Assembly (NCBI GenBank): GCA_900557185.1
Contig: USRP01000008.1
Span: forward strand, 1-32,835
Source: an uncultured Mycoplasmatota bacterium
Lineage (GTDB): Bacteria > Bacillota_I > Bacilli_A > RF39 > UBA660
Reading direction: 5' to 3'
DNA length: 32,835 nt
Shown here: piece by piece, positions 14,682-23,389 of the stretch
Layout of the letters: each line of letters opens with the position of its first letter
Position numbering within the stretch: position 1 is the first letter of the stretch
Translations under genes and position numbers: made by a program
The notes under the pieces: generated by a model
The model's input: only the letters and a program-made list of their open reading frames with translations
What the model was told of the DNA's origin: nothing
Databases searched by the model: none

Positions 14682-16892
14682 ATGAAATATTACATCAAAG
14701 GAAATTATCGTCGTAGTATTTTCTCATCGGAAAAAGGTTATGTCATAGGAATCTTTAAAGTACGTGAAACAAATGATGAAAGGTTAAAAGATTATGTCAA
14801 TAAGACAATTACCTTTACAGGTTATTTTCACGAATTAAACGAAGACGATAATTATATATTTTATGGCGAAGGAATTGATCATCCGAAATATGGATTTCAA
14901 TTTCAAGTAAGTGAATATGACAAAATTAAACCAGAAGATAAAGATGGAGTGATTGCTTTTTTATCCAGTGATTTATTTCCTGGAATTGGTGAGAAACAAG
15001 CAACATTAATTGTCGAAGTATTAGGAGAAAAAGCATTAGAAAAAATTTTAGAAGATTCTTCTTGTTTGTCGTTAGTACCCAAATTATCTACTAAAAAAGC
15101 AAAAAGAATTTACGATGTATTAGTCAAATACGAAGAGAGTCATAAGACCATTGTCTATTTAACGGAATTAGGTTTTTCTATGAAAGATGCTTTAAATATT
15201 TATAATACTTATAAATCGTATACGATTGAACATTTAGAACATAATATATATGAATTAATGGATGAAGTAGATGATATTTCATTTATTAAATTAGATGAAA
15301 TAGCAAGAAAACAAGAGATAGATCCATTAGATGAGAGAAGAGTACGTGCTTGTATTTTATATACGATTCGTACTTTGACTTTCCAAACAGGTAATACATA
15401 CTTTTTAAAAGAAGAAATCTATCAAGCCGTTTGTACTTATTTAAAAAATGAATTAGATGTAGATACATTTTCTACATTATTAAATGAATTAATCGACGAT
15501 GAGAAAATATATCAAGAAAGTGAACGATATTACGAAGCTGAAATTTACCAAGCTGAAGTAGAAATTGCCGATAAAATTAGTTATTTATGTCATTTACCAC
15601 AGTTAAAATATAAGAATTTAGATAAACTGATACAAACTTATGAGGAGAGTTGTGGTGTTACTTATAATGACAAACAAAATAAAGCTATCAAAGAAGCACT
15701 TACCAATCATTGTTTTATTATTACTGGAGGTCCAGGGACAGGAAAAACGACGATTATTAAAGCAATCATTGAATTATATCAAAAATTAAATGATTTGAAT
15801 TATGATGAGTTAGAATCAGAAATTCGTCTTTTAGCGCCTACAGGACGTGCTAGTAAAAGAATGAGTGAAGCAACATTATTACCAGCTAGTACCATTCATC
15901 GCTTTTTAAAATGGAATAAAGAAACGAATGAATTTGGTGTCAATGCCTTTCATAAAGATCATGGTAAATTAATTATTGTCGATGAAGTGAGTATGATTGA
16001 TATATCACTATTACATAGTTTGTTAGATGGTTTAGAAAACCATATTCAAATTATTTTTGTAGGGGATTATAATCAATTACCAAGTGTTGGCCCAGGACAA
16101 ATTTTAAAAGATTTTATCGAAAGTGATATGATTCCAATGGTAGAGTTAGACCTACTTTATCGTCAGGATGAAAATTCTTATATTACAACACTTGCTCAAG
16201 AAATTAAAGATAATGATTTAAGTGATAATTATTTAAAAGAAAAAAGTGATTATGTTTTTTTACAGTGTTCTAGTTTATCACTACGTAAAAATTTAAAAGG
16301 AATTTGTAAACAAATATTAGAAAAAGGATATACAGAAAAACAAGTACAAGTAATGGCTCCCATGTATCGTGGTATGAATGGAATAGATAATTTAAATAAA
16401 GAGTTACAAGAAGTATTTAATCCTCCTGCTATCGATAAGCGAGAATTTACTTATGGAGATGTTATTTTTAGAGAACATGATAAAGTATTACAACTTGTAA
16501 ATATGCCTGATGAGAATGTTTTTAATGGTGATATTGGGACGATTGAAAGAATTGTATTAGAATCAGAAAGTATATCTAAGAAAAAAGAAATATATATCGA
16601 TTATGATGGATTATTAGTAAAATATTTACCAAAAGATTTTAATAGTATTAAGCATGGGTTTGTAATTACGATTCATAAATCACAGGGAAGTGAATTTCCT
16701 GTCGTGATTATGCCACTTAGTATGTCTTATCATCGTATGCTTTATCGTAAATTAGTGTATACAGGAATTACAAGAGCTAAAAAGAAATTGATATTATTAG
16801 GTGAACCACAAGCCTTTTTAGAAAGTATTAAAAATAATCAAGAACAAATTCGTAAAACAACTCTAAAAGAGCGTTTAAAACAAAAAATATAG
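14682..16892 (+). CDS. recD2: RecD2-type 5'-3' DNA helicase
   Basis: Superfamily 1B helicase of 736 residues, the usual size for RecD2, the stand-alone RecD relative found in Firmicutes that lacks RecBC partners and protects against DNA damage and replication-fork problems. The N-terminal OB-like region (to about 90) and helix-hairpin-helix region (for example LFPGIGEKQA) precede the motor. Walker A is GGPGTGKTT at 349-357. LIIVDEVSM is the Walker B/DE motif, FVGDYNQLPSVGPG is motif III, and the C-terminal UvrD-like part contains TIHKSQGSEFPVV and YTGITRAKKKL. All helicase motifs appear intact. It has its own promoter with GAGGTG before the start. An inverted repeat follows the gene. Confidence 0.95.
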   Translation: MKYYIKGNYRRSIFSSEKGYVIGIFKVRETNDERLKDYVNKTITFTGYFHELNEDDNYIFYGEGIDHPKYGFQFQVSEYDKIKPEDKDGVIAFLSSDLFPGIGEKQATLIVEVLGEKALEKILEDSSCLSLVPKLSTKKAKRIYDVLVKYEESHKTIVYLTELGFSMKDALNIYNTYKSYTIEHLEHNIYELMDEVDDISFIKLDEIARKQEIDPLDERRVRACILYTIRTLTFQTGNTYFLKEEIYQAVCTYLKNELDVDTFSTLLNELIDDEKIYQESERYYEAEIYQAEVEIADKISYLCHLPQLKYKNLDKLIQTYEESCGVTYNDKQNKAIKEALTNHCFIITGGPGTGKTTIIKAIIELYQKLNDLNYDELESEIRLLAPTGRASKRMSEATLLPASTIHRFLKWNKETNEFGVNAFHKDHGKLIIVDEVSMIDISLLHSLLDGLENHIQIIFVGDYNQLPSVGPGQILKDFIESDMIPMVELDLLYRQDENSYITTLAQEIKDNDLSDNYLKEKSDYVFLQCSSLSLRKNLKGICKQILEKGYTEKQVQVMAPMYRGMNGIDNLNKELQEVFNPPAIDKREFTYGDVIFREHDKVLQLVNMPDENVFNGDIGTIERIVLESESISKKKEIYIDYDGLLVKYLPKDFNSIKHGFVITIHKSQGSEFPVVIMPLSMSYHRMLYRKLVYTGITRAKKKLILLGEPQAFLESIKNNQEQIRKTTLKERLKQKI

Positions 16893-16906
16893 GGAATAAT
16901 AACAAT

Positions 16907-16926
16907 GTATGTAAGAGATTACATAC
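16907..16926 (+). repeat. Perfect 8-bp inverted repeat after recD2
   Basis: GTATGTAA, GAGA loop, TTACATAC. A T-run starts only eight bases later (16934-16939), so it is either a weak terminator or an operator for the small gene that follows. Confidence 0.45.
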
Positions 16927-16957
16927 GGTCATATTTTTTAGCTAAGAGGGTGATTTT

Positions 16958-17119
16958 ATGAAAAAGATGAGTCTTGCTATGTTAGTAACTGGTATGGCTG
17001 CTGGTGCTGGTGCCTATGCAGCATATCAAAAATATAACAAACCAATGATGAATAAAGTAGAAAAGGTAGTAAATAAGTCATTAAAAAAAGCAAATGATAA
17101 GTTAGAAGATATGATGTAA
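16958..17119 (+). CDS. YtxH-like small membrane protein (53 residues)
   Basis: A short gene with a good GAGGGTG ribosome site and a strong terminator directly after it. The product starts with a glycine- and alanine-rich hydrophobic segment (about residues 5-23, TGMAAGAGAYAAYQKY) followed by a basic, lysine-rich helix (NKVEKVVNKSLKKANDKLED). This layout, one membrane helix plus a charged amphipathic tail, is that of YtxH-type small proteins often tied to general stress in Bacillus. The similarity is of layout, not of a diagnostic motif, so the family call is weak; that it is a real gene is better supported. Confidence 0.65.
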   Translation: MKKMSLAMLVTGMAAGAGAYAAYQKYNKPMMNKVEKVVNKSLKKANDKLEDMM

Positions 17120-17124
17120 CATAG

Positions 17125-17151
17125 TTCTTCCCTTCGGGGAAGAATTTTTTT
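17125..17151 (+). terminator. Terminator of the small membrane protein gene
   Basis: TTCTTCCC/GGGAAGAA stem with a TTCG loop and a seven-T run. Confidence 0.93.
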
Positions 17152-17172
17152 GTAGAAACAATTCAAAAAATG

Positions 17173-17181
17173 TGTTATAAT
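17173..17181 (+). promoter_or_regulatory. Extended -10 promoter
   Basis: TGTTATAAT, 24 bases before the ATG at 17206. No good -35 at 17 bases. Confidence 0.6.
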
Positions 17182-17205
17182 GAATTCAAGAATAGGGGTG
17201 GATTT

Positions 17206-18054
17206 ATGAATTATCCTTCATGGGTGGCTTATCTAGTATCACCTGGTTTATTTATTTTTTTAATTGTATTATTTGCTATTATTAGTGTCATTGTGTTACT
17301 ATCACTCAAAAAATTAAAAGTAATTAAAGTAAAAGAAACGTATCGTAAGATTATTTTACCTGCTTGTGTTGTAACATTTCTATCCTATATAGTAGGTACA
17401 TTAATCTTATTATTAACACAATTTTTAGCACGTTTTGATTGGATTAATACGAAGTTAGCAGAACCTCTAGTAACGAATCCATTTACTAATATTTATACAT
17501 TTCTTTATACTTTATTAGCATTCGCTGTATCAACTGTATTGATTTATTACTTAAATAAATTAATTACAATGAAAGCAATTCGTCTTTCTAATGGAAAAGA
17601 ATTTAAAATCGCACTTATTTTAACAATCTTTACAGCTCCATATTTATTCTTTATTCCATCAAATACAGTGAAAGTACAACCAAATGAAATAAAAGCAGAA
17701 GATGTACAAAAAATTGAATCTTATAAATCAATGGATTTATCAGATACAAATAAATTGAAAGAATTGATGAGTTTATTAGAGAGTGCAAATGCATATGAAG
17801 AAGTAAAAGCAGATACAACAAATAGTCCAAAAACAATTACAATTACTTATAAAGAAGGAATTGAAACACCAGATAATAGTGTCTTTGAAAAAGATAGTGC
17901 TATCTTATTAAATCTATTTTCAAATATTGAACGTGTAGAATTCATTCTAGGAGATGTCTATTACACATTTGACTATGGTGTAGTAAATACCATTCATCAA
18001 AACAAATTAAGAAATATGAAGGTTGAAGAATTACTTGAGTATTACGATATGTAA
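17206..18054 (+). CDS. Unknown membrane protein with extracytoplasmic domain (possibly DUF4825-like)
   Basis: The ATG at 17206 (282 residues) follows AGGGGTGG; a start 12 codons earlier lies inside the promoter and is rejected. Four hydrophobic segments fill residues 10 to about 160. The C-terminal part (about 160-282) is hydrophilic, with a two-part alpha/beta look: a helix (TNKLKELMSLLES), a strand (KTITITYKEG), a helix (DSAILLNLFSNI) and a strand pair (VEFILGDVYYTFDYG). This resembles the small extracytoplasmic domain of DUF4825-type proteins, but I cannot confirm it. Function unknown. It precedes two pilin-like genes that have their own promoter. Confidence 0.75.
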   Translation: MNYPSWVAYLVSPGLFIFLIVLFAIISVIVLLSLKKLKVIKVKETYRKIILPACVVTFLSYIVGTLILLLTQFLARFDWINTKLAEPLVTNPFTNIYTFLYTLLAFAVSTVLIYYLNKLITMKAIRLSNGKEFKIALILTIFTAPYLFFIPSNTVKVQPNEIKAEDVQKIESYKSMDLSDTNKLKELMSLLESANAYEEVKADTTNSPKTITITYKEGIETPDNSVFEKDSAILLNLFSNIERVEFILGDVYYTFDYGVVNTIHQNKLRNMKVEELLEYYDM

Positions 18055-18068
18055 AGAAGTAATTCTTT
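18053..18068 (+). terminator. Weak terminator before the pilin-like genes
   Basis: AAAGAA/TTCTTT stem with a GTAA loop, followed by TCTTT. The stem is short and AU-rich. Confidence 0.4.
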
Positions 18069-18070
18069 TC

Positions 18071-18099
18071 TTTACAAAAAGTTTAAAAATCGTTATAAT
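18071..18099 (+). promoter_or_regulatory. Sigma-A promoter of the pilin-like pair
   Basis: TTTACA (18071-18076), 17-base spacer, TATAAT (18094-18099). Confidence 0.8.
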
Positions 18100-18125
18100 G
18101 AACATGAGAATAGGGTGTGAAAAAA

Positions 18126-18509
18126 ATGAAAAAAGGATTTACATTAGTAGAACTTTTAGGGGTCATTGTAGTCTTAGGAATCATTGCTTTGATATCATTA
18201 CCACCTATTTTAAATCAATTAAATAGTTCAAAAGAGACAATTAATGAATCAACAGTCAAATTAATTTATAATGCTGGTTCTCTTTATTTAGATGAGAGAC
18301 AGAATGATTATATTCGTACTCCAGGAAATGTATTTTGTGTGACATTACGTGAGTTAGTAGCTGATGGAAAATTAGAATCACCAGTGACCGATGCGACTAC
18401 GGGAAAAGAAATTGATTTAGGTAAATATGTCAAATATACAGTCAACAATCATGGTGGTTTAAACTATGATAATCAATTATTTGATAGTTGTACACCACAA
18501 GTAAATTAG
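18126..18509 (+). CDS. Pilin-like protein with type IV prepilin N-terminus (1)
   Basis: Starts MKKGFTLVELLGVIVVLGIIALISLPP, the class III signal of type IV pilins and pseudopilins: a short basic leader, cleavage expected after G4, F at mature position 1 and the conserved glutamate at mature position 5, then a hydrophobic helix. The ATG at 18126 is favoured because AGGGTG lies eight bases upstream. The product is 127 residues. The C-terminal part has two cysteines (NVFCVTLREL and LFDSCTPQVN) likely to form the disulfide common in pilin heads. A second pilin-like gene follows eight bases later. The prepilin peptidase, ATPase and platform protein needed for assembly are not in the window. Confidence 0.85.
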   Translation: MKKGFTLVELLGVIVVLGIIALISLPPILNQLNSSKETINESTVKLIYNAGSLYLDERQNDYIRTPGNVFCVTLRELVADGKLESPVTDATTGKEIDLGKYVKYTVNNHGGLNYDNQLFDSCTPQVN

Positions 18510-18517
18510 GTGATAAT

Positions 18518-18871
18518 ATGAAGAAAAATGGCTTTACATTAATCGAGTTATTAGCAACTCTTACCATTTTAGCAATCCTTGCTGTCATTGTCTTTCCAAA
18601 TGTCTTTGGAGCAATCAGTCGTTCAAGAGAAAGTGCTTATGAACAACAAGTAGATAGTATTATCAATGGCTCTAGAAACTATTTTGCAGATCATGCGGAA
18701 TTATTACCGGGAGATGGTTTAACTGCTAAAGTAACAGTAGGAGAGTTAAAGAATGGAAATTATATTGATAAGAAAATAGAAAATCCGAAAACAGGAGAAA
18801 TATTTTCTGATAGTAGTTATGTTCAAGTAAAAAATACGAATGAAAATTATAAATATACATATCATGAATAA
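18518..18871 (+). CDS. Pilin-like protein with type IV prepilin N-terminus (2)
   Basis: Starts MKKNGFTLIELLATLTILAILAVIVFP at the ATG at 18518, which has AGGTG six bases upstream; a TTG start 10 codons earlier would lie inside the previous gene and is rejected. The 117-residue product has the prepilin cleavage site after G5, the glutamate at mature position 5 and the membrane helix. The head is short and acidic, without cysteines, and includes the KTGEI turn seen in several Gram-positive pseudopilins. It forms a two-gene unit with the preceding pilin-like gene and ends at a strong terminator. Major or minor subunit status cannot be decided. Confidence 0.85.
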   Translation: MKKNGFTLIELLATLTILAILAVIVFPNVFGAISRSRESAYEQQVDSIINGSRNYFADHAELLPGDGLTAKVTVGELKNGNYIDKKIENPKTGEIFSDSSYVQVKNTNENYKYTYHE

Positions 18872-18873
18872 AG

Positions 18874-18897
18874 GTATTCAAGTTGAATACTTTTTTT
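18874..18897 (+). terminator. Terminator of the pilin-like pair
   Basis: GTATTC/GAATAC stem with an AAGTT loop followed by seven T. Confidence 0.85.
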
Positions 18898-18906
18898 AAA
18901 TTATAC

Positions 18907-18934
18907 TTGAAATTAAAAGGAATTATGGTATAAT
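18907..18934 (+). promoter_or_regulatory. Promoter of the pheST operon
   Basis: TTGAAA (18907-18912), 16-base spacer, TATAAT (18929-18934) with TGG giving an extended -10. Confidence 0.8.
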
Positions 18935-18940
18935 CTAATT

Positions 18941-19165
18941 AGTTTACAAAAAAAGCAAAGAAAAAGAAGTAGTAGTAACTCACCTTTTTTTAAGAGAATC
19001 TACGGTTGGTGGGAAGTAGATAAAAAAGCGTTATGAATTCGTCTTTGGAGCTGTATATAAGAAAATATATATCGGTGATGCGTTATAATCTATGAGGTAG
19101 CTTTTTGCTATAAATTAAGGTGGTACCACGTATTGTCACGTCCTTATCTAGGATGTGACTTTTTT
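18941..19165 (+). promoter_or_regulatory. T-box leader RNA (phenylalanine) of pheST
   Basis: This fills the 318-base gap before pheS. A distal stem I region with GGTTGGTGGGAAG lies near 19003-19015. The 5' GTAAC pairs with GTTAT, leaving a loop that contains TTC (19038-19040), a phenylalanine codon, as specifier. The core AAGGTGGTACCACG near 19117-19130 is the antiterminator side. A terminator follows (GTCAC and TCCT pairing with AGGA and GTGAC, T-run 19160-19165). Uncharged tRNA-Phe should turn on pheST. Confidence 0.94.
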
Positions 19166-19189
19166 CTTTGTAAAGAATAGGAGGAACAT

Positions 19190-20236
19190 ATGATAGAAGA
19201 ATTAAATACATTAAAACAAGAAATTGAAAGTAAAGTAAATCAAACAACCAGCACCAAAGAATTAAATGATATTCGTGTAGAATATCTAGGTAAAAAAGGA
19301 CCAATTCAAAATCTTAGTAGCAAGATGGGTAGTTTATCTATCGAGGAGAAAAAAGAATTTGGACGTTCTTTAAATACTTTAAAGACAGAAGTAAATCATT
19401 TATTAGAAACGAAAAAACAAGAATTAGAACAAAAAGAATTAGATGAACGTTTAAAGAAAGAGACAATTGATATCACTCTTCCTAGTACAGAACTTACTGT
19501 AGGAGGAGTACATCCAATTACAAAAATTATTAACGAAGTAGAAGAACTATTCGTATCTATGGGATATGATGTTGTAGAAGGACCAGAAGTAGAGTTAGAT
19601 TTATATAACTTTGAACTTTTAAATTTACCAAAGGGACATCCTGCTAGAGATAGTCAAGATAGTTTCTATATTACAGATGAAGTATTACTTCGTACTCAAA
19701 CATCTCCAGTCCAAGCAAGAACGATGGAAGCAAATAAAGAAAAGAAACCAATTCGTGTTATTTGTCCTGGTAAAACATATCGTAGAGATAATGACGATGC
19801 AACCCATTCTCATCAATTCCACCAAATAGAAGGATTAGTAGTTGATGAGAATATCTCTCTTGCTGATTTAAAAGGAACTTTAGAAATACTTGCTAAAACA
19901 ATGTTTGGAGAAGATCGTGAAATTCGTCTTCGTCCAAGTTTCTTCCCATTTACAGAACCATCTTTAGAAGTAGATGTATCATGTTTCAAATGTGGAGGAA
20001 AAGGTTGTCCTCTTTGTAAAGGAACAGGATGGATTGAAATACTAGGTAGTGGAATGGTACATCCAAATGTACTAAGAGATAATGGATATGATCCTGAAAA
20101 ATATACTGGTTTCGCGTTTGGTATGGGACCAGAAAGAATTGCTATGTTAAAATACGGAATTACAGATATTCGTAGTTTCTATACCAATGATCTTCGATTC
20201 TTAAATGATTTCAACCGAGTAGAAGGAGGAGAATAA
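19190..20236 (+). CDS. pheS: Phenylalanyl-tRNA synthetase alpha subunit
   Basis: Catalytic subunit of the (alpha-beta)2 enzyme that charges tRNA-Phe. The 348-residue length is normal. The N-terminal coiled coil (1 to about 85) is followed by the class II core with HPITKIINEVEELFVSMGY, FHQIEGLVVDE (motif 2 region) and GFAFGMGPERIAML (motif 3). A zinc-ribbon-like C-x2-C-x4-C-x2-C stretch (CFKCGGKGCPLCKGTGW) is present, as in many bacterial PheS. AGGAGG lies six bases before the ATG. pheT starts one base after its stop. Controlled by the phenylalanine T-box upstream. No anomaly. Confidence 0.97.
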   Translation: MIEELNTLKQEIESKVNQTTSTKELNDIRVEYLGKKGPIQNLSSKMGSLSIEEKKEFGRSLNTLKTEVNHLLETKKQELEQKELDERLKKETIDITLPSTELTVGGVHPITKIINEVEELFVSMGYDVVEGPEVELDLYNFELLNLPKGHPARDSQDSFYITDEVLLRTQTSPVQARTMEANKEKKPIRVICPGKTYRRDNDDATHSHQFHQIEGLVVDENISLADLKGTLEILAKTMFGEDREIRLRPSFFPFTEPSLEVDVSCFKCGGKGCPLCKGTGWIEILGSGMVHPNVLRDNGYDPEKYTGFAFGMGPERIAMLKYGITDIRSFYTNDLRFLNDFNRVEGGE

Positions 20237-20237
20237 G

Positions 20238-22625
20238 ATGCGTGTAAGTAAAAGTTTTTTAAATGACTATATCAAAGTAGATGACTTAGACTTCAATGAA
20301 GTAGCCAATAAAATGGTACTTGCTGGAAATGAATACGAAAGTGTTGAAAAAGTAAGTGAAGCTACTGGTATTGTCGTAGGTCATGTCTTAGAATGTGAAA
20401 TGCATCCTGAAAGTAAGAAACTTCATATCTGTAAAGTAGACTTAGGAGATGAAGTGGTACAAATTTTATGTGGTGCTCCAAACATGAGACAAGGAATTAA
20501 AGTACCAGTTGCCAAAATAGGAGCAAAATTACCAAATGGAATCGAAATTAAAAAAGCAAAATTAGCTGGTATGGATTCTTTTGGAATGTGTTGTGCTTTA
20601 GAAGAATTAGGAATTGAATCAAAATATATTAGTGAAGAAGAAAAACAAGGAATTCATGTTCTTCCTGATGATGCTTCAGTTGGAGAAGATGCGATTCATT
20701 ATATGGGATATGATGATGAAGTAATTGACTTTGAATTAACTGCAAATCGTGGTGATTTACTAAGTATCTTAGGTATGGCCCATGAAGTAGGAGCAATTTA
20801 TAACCGTCCTGTAACATATCCAGAAAATACACCTGATGTATTAAATGAGAATGTAAATGATTGCATGACGATTGATGTTCAAACTGAAAACTGTCCAATT
20901 TACTTAGGTAAAATTGTCAAAGATGTTGTGATTAAAGATAGTCCAGAATGGATGAAAGAACGTCTTATGGCTAGTGGTATTCGTTCTATTAACAATGTTG
21001 TAGATATTAGTAACTATGTTATGTTAGAGTATGGTCAACCACTTCATTTCTTTGATAAAGATCGTCTTGGAGATAAAGTAATCGTTCGTATGGCTAACGA
21101 AGATGAAACATTAAAAACATTAGATGGTCAAGAAAGAACACTAAAGACAAGCGATATCGTAATTGCCAATGAAAATGAAGCAGTAGCTTTAGCTGGTGTT
21201 ATGGGAGGACTTTCTACAGAAGTAGAAATGGATACAAAAAATATCTTTATCGAAGCTGCAATCTTTGAACCAATTCATATCCGTTATACTGCAAAAACAA
21301 TCTTACGTAGTGAAGCATCTAGTAGATATGAAAAAGGAATCGATCCAAATAGATGTAAAGAAGCATTAAATAGAGCTTGTTATTTACTAGAAAAATATGC
21401 CGGTGGAAAAGTATATGATGGAATCTTAACACACGATACAACAAGTAAAGAAGACAAAGAAATCGATATTACATTAGAAAAGATTAATGCTGTACTTGGT
21501 ATGACATTAACGAAAGAAGAAGTAATTGATGTATTTACTCGTTTAGGATTCAAAGTACAAGAAGAAAATAAAACATTGAAAGTATTTGTACCTACTAGAA
21601 GATTAGATGTAAATATTAAAGAAGATTTAATTGAAGAAGTAGGTAGAATCTATGGTTATGAACATGTTGTAGGAAAACTACCTGTATTAGAATCAAAAGA
21701 GGGGAGTTATTCTAAAAAAGAATTATTAACAAAAGAATTACGTCATCGTTTACAAGGTTTAGGATTAACAGAAGTAATTACATATTCACTTGTTAGAAAA
21801 GAAGATGCCAATAAATATACAAACTATCAAAATGAAGATATTATCTTATTAGATCCACTCACAGAAGATAGAAAACATTTACGTAAGAGTTTAATTCCTT
21901 CTTTATTAAATGTATGGGAATATAACATCAGTAGAAATCAGAAAAATGTTGCAATCTATGAATCAGGAAATATCTACTATAAAGAAAATGAAGAATATGT
22001 AGAAAAACCAATGATTTCAGGATTATTATATGGAATTGGAACAAACAATTTATGGCAACAAGAAAAAATCGTAGTAGATTTCTACTATGTAAAAGGTATC
22101 ATTGAAAATATTATGAAATACTTAGGATTAAATAATCGTTATTCATTTGATACAAACAATTTACCAAAAGAATTCCATCCAGGAAGAAGTTGTGCATTAT
22201 TAATCGATCGTGAAGTGGTCGGATACTTTGGTCAAGTGCATCCTACAGAATGTAAAAAAGAAGTATATGTATTTGAATTAGATCTATTAAAGATTATGTC
22301 TCATAAAGTACGTATGGTAAAATACAAAGAAGTATCTAAATATCCAGCTATTCATAAAGATGTCGCATTCATTGTAGACAAACAAGTAACTTCTAAAGCA
22401 ATTATGGATATTTTAAAACATACAGGTGGACGTATGGTAACAAATATTGATGTATTCGATGTATATACTGGAGAAAACGTAGGCGAGAATGAAAAATCAA
22501 TCGCATATTCTATTACATTTGAAGATGCTACAAAAACATTAACTGATGAAGAAGTTATGAAAGTATTTAATAAAATGATTGATGAAGTAGAATCTAAATT
22601 AAATGCTAGAGTAAGAGATAAGTAA
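20238..22625 (+). CDS. pheT: Phenylalanyl-tRNA synthetase beta subunit
   Basis: Beta subunit, 795 residues, close to the usual bacterial length. The order is the expected one: N-terminal RNA-binding EMAP-like domain (about 40-150, with GIVVGHVLECEMHPESKKLHICKVD), B3/B4 editing domain (about 210-390, with DISNYVMLEYGQPLHFFD), B5 domain (about 400-480), catalytic-like domain, and the C-terminal FDX-ACB anticodon-binding domain starting near KYKEVSKYPAIHKDVAF. It works only with PheS and is co-transcribed with it one base downstream. A terminator shared with the convergent gatD-like gene ends the operon. No anomaly. Confidence 0.97.
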   Translation: MRVSKSFLNDYIKVDDLDFNEVANKMVLAGNEYESVEKVSEATGIVVGHVLECEMHPESKKLHICKVDLGDEVVQILCGAPNMRQGIKVPVAKIGAKLPNGIEIKKAKLAGMDSFGMCCALEELGIESKYISEEEKQGIHVLPDDASVGEDAIHYMGYDDEVIDFELTANRGDLLSILGMAHEVGAIYNRPVTYPENTPDVLNENVNDCMTIDVQTENCPIYLGKIVKDVVIKDSPEWMKERLMASGIRSINNVVDISNYVMLEYGQPLHFFDKDRLGDKVIVRMANEDETLKTLDGQERTLKTSDIVIANENEAVALAGVMGGLSTEVEMDTKNIFIEAAIFEPIHIRYTAKTILRSEASSRYEKGIDPNRCKEALNRACYLLEKYAGGKVYDGILTHDTTSKEDKEIDITLEKINAVLGMTLTKEEVIDVFTRLGFKVQEENKTLKVFVPTRRLDVNIKEDLIEEVGRIYGYEHVVGKLPVLESKEGSYSKKELLTKELRHRLQGLGLTEVITYSLVRKEDANKYTNYQNEDIILLDPLTEDRKHLRKSLIPSLLNVWEYNISRNQKNVAIYESGNIYYKENEEYVEKPMISGLLYGIGTNNLWQQEKIVVDFYYVKGIIENIMKYLGLNNRYSFDTNNLPKEFHPGRSCALLIDREVVGYFGQVHPTECKKEVYVFELDLLKIMSHKVRMVKYKEVSKYPAIHKDVAFIVDKQVTSKAIMDILKHTGGRMVTNIDVFDVYTGENVGENEKSIAYSITFEDATKTLTDEEVMKVFNKMIDEVESKLNARVRDK

Positions 22626-22629
22626 AAAG

Positions 22630-22660
22630 AAAAAGACAACCATTATTTGGATGTCTTTTT
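22630..22660. terminator. Bidirectional terminator between pheT and the gatD-like gene
   Basis: AAAAAGACA (22630-22638) pairs with TGTCTTTTT (22652-22660); an inner CC/GG adds stability. A-run and T-run flank both sides. Confidence 0.85.
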
Positions 22661-23389
22661 TTCTTCGATAAATTCTTTATAATAGTTTTCCATAAAAGTA
22701 TCATGTGCTTTTTTCTCTAATTGTAGAGAAAAGTTTTTAAATTTGAAATTTGGTTCTTTAGAAAGAATGATTTTTTTTACAAAGTATTTTAATAATTCTG
22801 GATTACGAATTAACAATGGACCAATTAAATAGGTTCCATAAAATTCATATTCGTGAATTCCTTCTTTCTTAGAATTTGGATAAGATCCTGTTCCTTTTAA
22901 AACATGGAATAGGGGATTCTTATTTTCTCTCATGACACTGTTTTGGTTTTGAAAACCTAGAATAGGTTCCTTTACTAAATCGCATTGGAATAATGCTTCA
23001 TCAGCAATACGGAAGTTTTCTTGTTTTGCAAAATAAGGGAATATATTTAAAGCCTTTATTTTTTTCTTATCGGTTGTTAAAATATATCTTCCAAATAATT
23101 CGATTGCATTTCCTGTAATTAAAAATAATTTATTTTGGTGAATTGCTGTCTCAATTTCATTTTTATATTTTAGTAAATGTTTTACAACCAGTTTTTGATT
23201 TTCTTCTGTTCCAGCTCCAATATACACCATATCGTATTCATTAAAATTTAATTCATCATCGATTGTTAGTGATAGAACTTTTACAGAAGTATTTTGTTCT
23301 TCTAATTGTTTTTTTAATGCTTTGATATTTCCATTTTCTCCATATAAATTCATTAAATCATAATAAAGGTGAGCGATTTTAATTTCCAT
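22643..23389 (-). CDS. GatD-like amidotransferase subunit lacking its catalytic residues
   Basis: Homologue of GatD, the glutaminase partner of MurT that together amidates D-glutamate of lipid II. The 248-residue product keeps the family framework: IAHLYYDLMNLYGENGNI at the N-terminus, DMVYIGAGTEENQ, and GTYLIGPLLIRNPEL near the end. The catalytic positions are changed. The nucleophile motif, ICGGYQLLG in typical GatD, reads LITGNAIELFG, with T92 where the cysteine should be. The histidine of GTYLHGPLL is I189. The NHGG substrate stretch reads NQNS. It should not hydrolyse glutamine. I take the ATG at 23389, with AGGAAG eight bases upstream; the gene overlaps the murT-like gene by 11 bases, so the two are coupled. 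Confidence 0.85.
   Translation of the reverse strand: MEIKIAHLYYDLMNLYGENGNIKALKKQLEEQNTSVKVLSLTIDDELNFNEYDMVYIGAGTEENQKLVVKHLLKYKNEIETAIHQNKLFLITGNAIELFGRYILTTDKKKIKALNIFPYFAKQENFRIADEALFQCDLVKEPILGFQNQNSVMRENKNPLFHVLKGTGSYPNSKKEGIHEYEFYGTYLIGPLLIRNPELLKYFVKKIILSKEPNFKFKNFSLQLEKKAHDTFMENYYKEFIEEKKTSK

Noticed and set aside
20629..20898. Minus-strand frame rich in H, L and Q inside pheT
   Set aside because: Composition is that of an antisense shadow and pheT is certain.
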